Source: Paralichthys olivaceus
Lineage: Eukaryota > Chordata > Actinopteri > Pleuronectiformes > Paralichthyidae
Length of the DNA stretch: 64,000 nt
Direction of reading: 5' to 3'
Assembly: GCF_024713975.1 (NCBI RefSeq)
Contig: NC_091094.1
Coordinates: 16,277,001 to 16,341,000 of the forward strand
Shown here piece after piece: positions 60,303 through 64,000 of this stretch (position 1 is its first letter; every line of letters begins with the position of its first letter). Below the pieces are notes generated by a model. That model saw nothing but the letters and a program-made list of their open reading frames with translations. It was not told where the DNA came from and did not search any database. The position numbers and the translations under genes were made by a program.

Positions 60303-62399
60303 CTGAAAACAGAAATATAATTTTTACAGACTGATTATGAAAAAGCAAAGTTTTAAACACAACACTTAAATGAGCAACCTCTTGTTGTCAGTCTTTCCCC
60401 ATTCCACATTACAAGCAGGAACATTTGGTTTTTCTTGATAAAACACTCCACGGATTGACAGTGAGATCATAGCTAAAAGTGGTAAGAAACGAGACTCATT
60501 CAAGTATTCTCTCCATCATTTGATGATGAACTCAACACCTCTGGACTGATCTACTTTCTCTGATGTGTGTGAATGAGCTACATCACCACCTGTTCAAACA
60601 CAAGAATGATCATAGAGGAGGGAGAGAGCAACACAGAGGAGACAAACCGGTTAAAAAAAGAGAAAAACAACAACAACAAAAAATGAATCAACGAGGATAG
60701 AGATGGAAACACAGATGGACGCAGGCATCTCCAGAGATGGCCGATGGCGTCAAAGATGTGGATCAGTTCCAGCCTCAATTATGAAACGAAGGGAGAAAAA
60801 CAGGGCTAAATTTGGAAACTTGCGGAAGTGTGGGCAGGAGATGGGATGATTCAGAGACGCAGAGAGAAAAAACTGGCGTGAAGGCTGAGGACAAGAAAGG
60901 TGGGAGGCACGGAGATACAAAGTGAATGACGAGAGAACAGAGGAGAGAGAGGTGAGGTGACAGAGGACAGAAGAGGAATCCTAAGCCTCAAGCGAGCGGC
61001 GAGAAAAGTGTCCCTCCTGTGTCTCTCTCCTGCTGACAACCCATCTGCATCTTACCCCGCCCCACCAGACCTGACCCAGGCGGACTGGGTTTTCGATGGC
61101 CCTGAAGCAATGCAGTGAATTGGCCAAATGTAGGTGTGGGCAAAGCTGTGAGATATTCAGACACACACTAAAAAATCCACTCACTTAGTAACCAATGATG
61201 ATTCACTGAGAGAGTGAGTCTCCCACCATTGGCAGCTCTCAAACCTCTCTCCACCATTCTCATACTGAGACTTACAGTATCTACTGTCAGAGGGTAAAGT
61301 GAGAACAGAACCTAAAACCAGTCTGACATGTCTTTAGTGATAGTGGCTAGCGTGAGAGGTGACTCCATAGTTGTATTGTCTCCCAGAGCTGTGAGCTTTA
61401 ATCCCTGATTAGAAATACAACTGCTGCAATGCACAGCGATGAAAGGTTGAAGCCGTCTGATAACGATGGCGTCTCTTCCCAGTTACACCACAGAGGACAA
61501 CAGAGATTAGATAAGCATTTTTCTGGCACACCGACACTGAGAGAACAGTCCTACATCTGAATTCAGTCACAATACTGAGGAATAGTTCTGTAATTCTCTT
61601 TATTTCAGTGTTGTTCTTATAGTCACATTTATCTCTCCACTGCTAAAGTAATTCAAAGTAAATCTGAAAACACAGTGATGTCACTATAAAGGTCCAACCA
61701 GGCAACACATGATACAATATCAGATGTTGGCTGCTGATAAATGATTAATTATCATGTTCGTACGATCATTTGTGGCCAATGAGTAGCTCATCTCACTGTC
61801 TCTACATAAAATGTTTATAGACAGACAGGTAACTGATATTTATGAGTTTTGCACAATTTAATGAGGCTTGATTAAATTTAAGGGGACTGTCGGTCCTCTG
61901 TGGAGGTGTATGAGCGCCCTTCTATTCATTAGAATTATTTGCTTATAGAATTAGGGTCGTTACATTGGACAGAAATTTGTAATCCAATAAAAATACTCAT
62001 ATCACCTTGAAATGACTCAAGACAACACACAGACACAATTGTACATTTAACCACATGGCTGATCATTTTAACATTGAGTGTCAAATCTTAACACGTCACG
62101 CACCTCTACAGTGTTGTGTCGACAACAAAACAATTACTAGGAGACATCTACACAATAAAACCACCGCACTGCTGCAACAGACAAGCTGACAAAAACAAAC
62201 ATGCTCCTGTTCAGGAGTTAAAGAGCACACCCAACAAAGTACATCTACTCAGGGACTGAGGCTCTTTCAACAGAGCAAAAATGGAAGAAAAGCAAACACT
62301 TCCATAAGTAATGCATGAATGGTACAGTTGGCCTCGCTCAGTCACATGATTTATTTTTAGCTCATGTGAACAGGCAGTTTCTGCAGAAACACAGAAACA

Positions 62400-62471
<72 letters not shown>

Positions 62472-64000
62472 TGGAATCAGAGATGGGGGAGGGGCTGCTG
62501 TGGCAATAAATGAACCTCACAGTAATCACTCTTTTATCTGGATGATTTGAAATTCATCTGTTTTTTATGCTTATATCATCAGATCCAGACTCCAGCAGTG
62601 GGAGCTTAAGAGTTAAATCTTTTTAAAAGCTACATTCCATCAGTGAACTACAGGTGGACACACACATGAAATCAAAAAGGACCAAAACTTGCAAATGAGA
62701 AAAAAATAGAGAAGCCATTTTGTTATATTCACTTTTCTTTTCTTCTTCCATGCACAGAGCCCAGGGCTTTATCATCTGTATGAGAGAATGCTTGCATCAA
62801 TTAAAGTCGGAGAGTACGTGTTCAACAAGGCCCAACAGTCTCCTCATGAAACCACATTTAAATTCAGTAGACCCAGATTTTCATTTTTATTTTTTTACTG
62901 ATATATATCAGTCCATTAACAGAATCTGCACCAACATTTAGTTCTGTAGTAGACCTAATAAGTCCAGGAGCTTTGACTTAATCTTGTTTACAAACCAACA
63001 AACGGGTGAAAACATAACCTCCTTGGTGGAGGTAGTGAGAGAAGTACTTTGACTACTTTAGCTTTTTTATGACCTTAACTTATGTAATATCTAAAACAAG
63101 AATCTGTCCCAGTCTCTTTAATGAACGGTCACAGTTCTGCTTGAGAGGCAGAGCACAGATCCGCTGAGGTGATGGGGGGGGGTCCCACTTCTCCCACAGT
63201 AACCCGCTCATTTCTCTCCTGGTGATGGAGGTCACAATCAAACCCTTCTCTTTCTGTTACAGTCAGGGTTGGCATGAGGCTGCCACAGCTCTCCTCATAC
63301 GCCTTTATTCGACAGTTTCGGTCACCTTAGAGAGAACGGTTTTTTTCCCCATTAGACAGAGAAACATCAAAGCTGTGTCTTCTCCCCACGCCGCACACAC
63401 ATATTTGAAAACCCTGGTCTATGTGAATTGCAGCGAGCCTGCTCTCTCTCTGTCTCTCTCTCTCCTTCCACCCCACAGGCACTCTGTCTGAATAGTAATT
63501 AGCTACCGACCTCTATTCTCTGGCTCTGTTTTTTCCTCTCCCTCAGTTGCCTTTTCTTGAAAACAAATGTCAATCCTGAAAATGATACGGACACATGTTC
63601 AAACAGTAGACTGAACTTCTGCAGCAGACTGAAATATTGAGGTGCAGAATAAAGGATGAAACATGATTCCCCTTGCGCGTTGGGCTGTGTCCTCTCTATA
63701 ATTGTTGATATGAGCTGTGTTATTGTCATGAGGAGGAAGGGGGGGGGGTTGTTTACTTTCCTGAAGCTGAAAGACCCAGCACATCTTTATCTGTTAAACA
63801 AACATCCCACTGAAAGCTCCCAGCAACCTCCTCTCACCAGCAGGTCCGCCAAGATATCACCCACTCACCTCGTCCACACGTTCACACACAGCAGCCAGAG
63901 GACGCACACACATCAACATGTGACCAACTGTTTTCATTGATTTATTATTTTTTTAAAAGGCCGTTAGATGCATGTGTTTAACATATGCCTCTCTTTCACA
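60303..64000 (-). other. dip2b intron 1 (partial)
   Basis: No dip2b first exon (which should encode the LAELELELSE segment) is seen on the minus strand up to the window end. The stretch holds a (GA)n tract at 62405-62469. The other ORFs are short and without support. Confidence 0.65.
62405..62469. repeat. (GA)n microsatellite
   Basis: About 32 uninterrupted GA units in dip2b intron 1. Confidence 0.97.

Overview
The window is vertebrate nuclear DNA, most likely from a ray-finned (probably percomorph) fish. Genes are split into short exons with GT-AG introns, microsatellites are dense, and several stretches resemble interspersed repeats that I know from other teleosts. The gene set (scn8a, mettl7a, atf1, dip2b) matches human 12q13. 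All identifications come from reading translations and splice sites by eye; no search was run.

Positions 1-16,000 hold the 5' part of a voltage-gated sodium channel gene on the minus strand (scn8a): coding exon 1, exons 2-4, and the mutually exclusive pair 5N/5A. Intron 2 is a U12-type AT-AC intron with an almost perfect branch site, and a 548-bp inverted-repeat element sits inside it. The 5' untranslated exons probably lie around 14.2 kb and 15.9 kb.

Positions 16,000-19,400 are intergenic and rich in old repeats. Positions 19,401-21,504 (+) hold the most unusual locus: a three-exon gene for a 569-aa protein of almost pure repeats. A 400-codon exon encodes an asparagine-punctuated coiled coil built of 7- and 10-residue units. 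It is followed by an 11-residue Lys/Arg/Glu repeat predicted to form a single alpha helix, and a cysteine-rich C-terminus. I do not recognise it. Immediately downstream (minus strand, about 21.5-22.7 kb) is a broken gene with an immunoglobulin-like domain and a segment that resembles a retroviral envelope surface protein.

Positions 23,060-28,651 (+) hold two tandem mettl7a (tmt1a) methyltransferase genes, with their 3' flanks also duplicated. Positions 29,582-34,150 (-) hold atf1, a CREB-family bZIP factor, with CRE-like sites in its own promoter and intron 1. Positions 38,490-60,302 (-) hold 37 consecutive exons of dip2b, lacking only the first coding exon; reading frame is maintained across every junction. 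The rest, to 64,000, is dip2b intron 1.

The neighbours do not form one pathway. They are an ancient syntenic block: a neuronal sodium channel, a membrane thiol methyltransferase, a cAMP-responsive factor and an adenylate-forming neuronal protein. The young, fast-evolving coiled-coil and Ig/env-like loci sit in the gap between scn8a and mettl7a.
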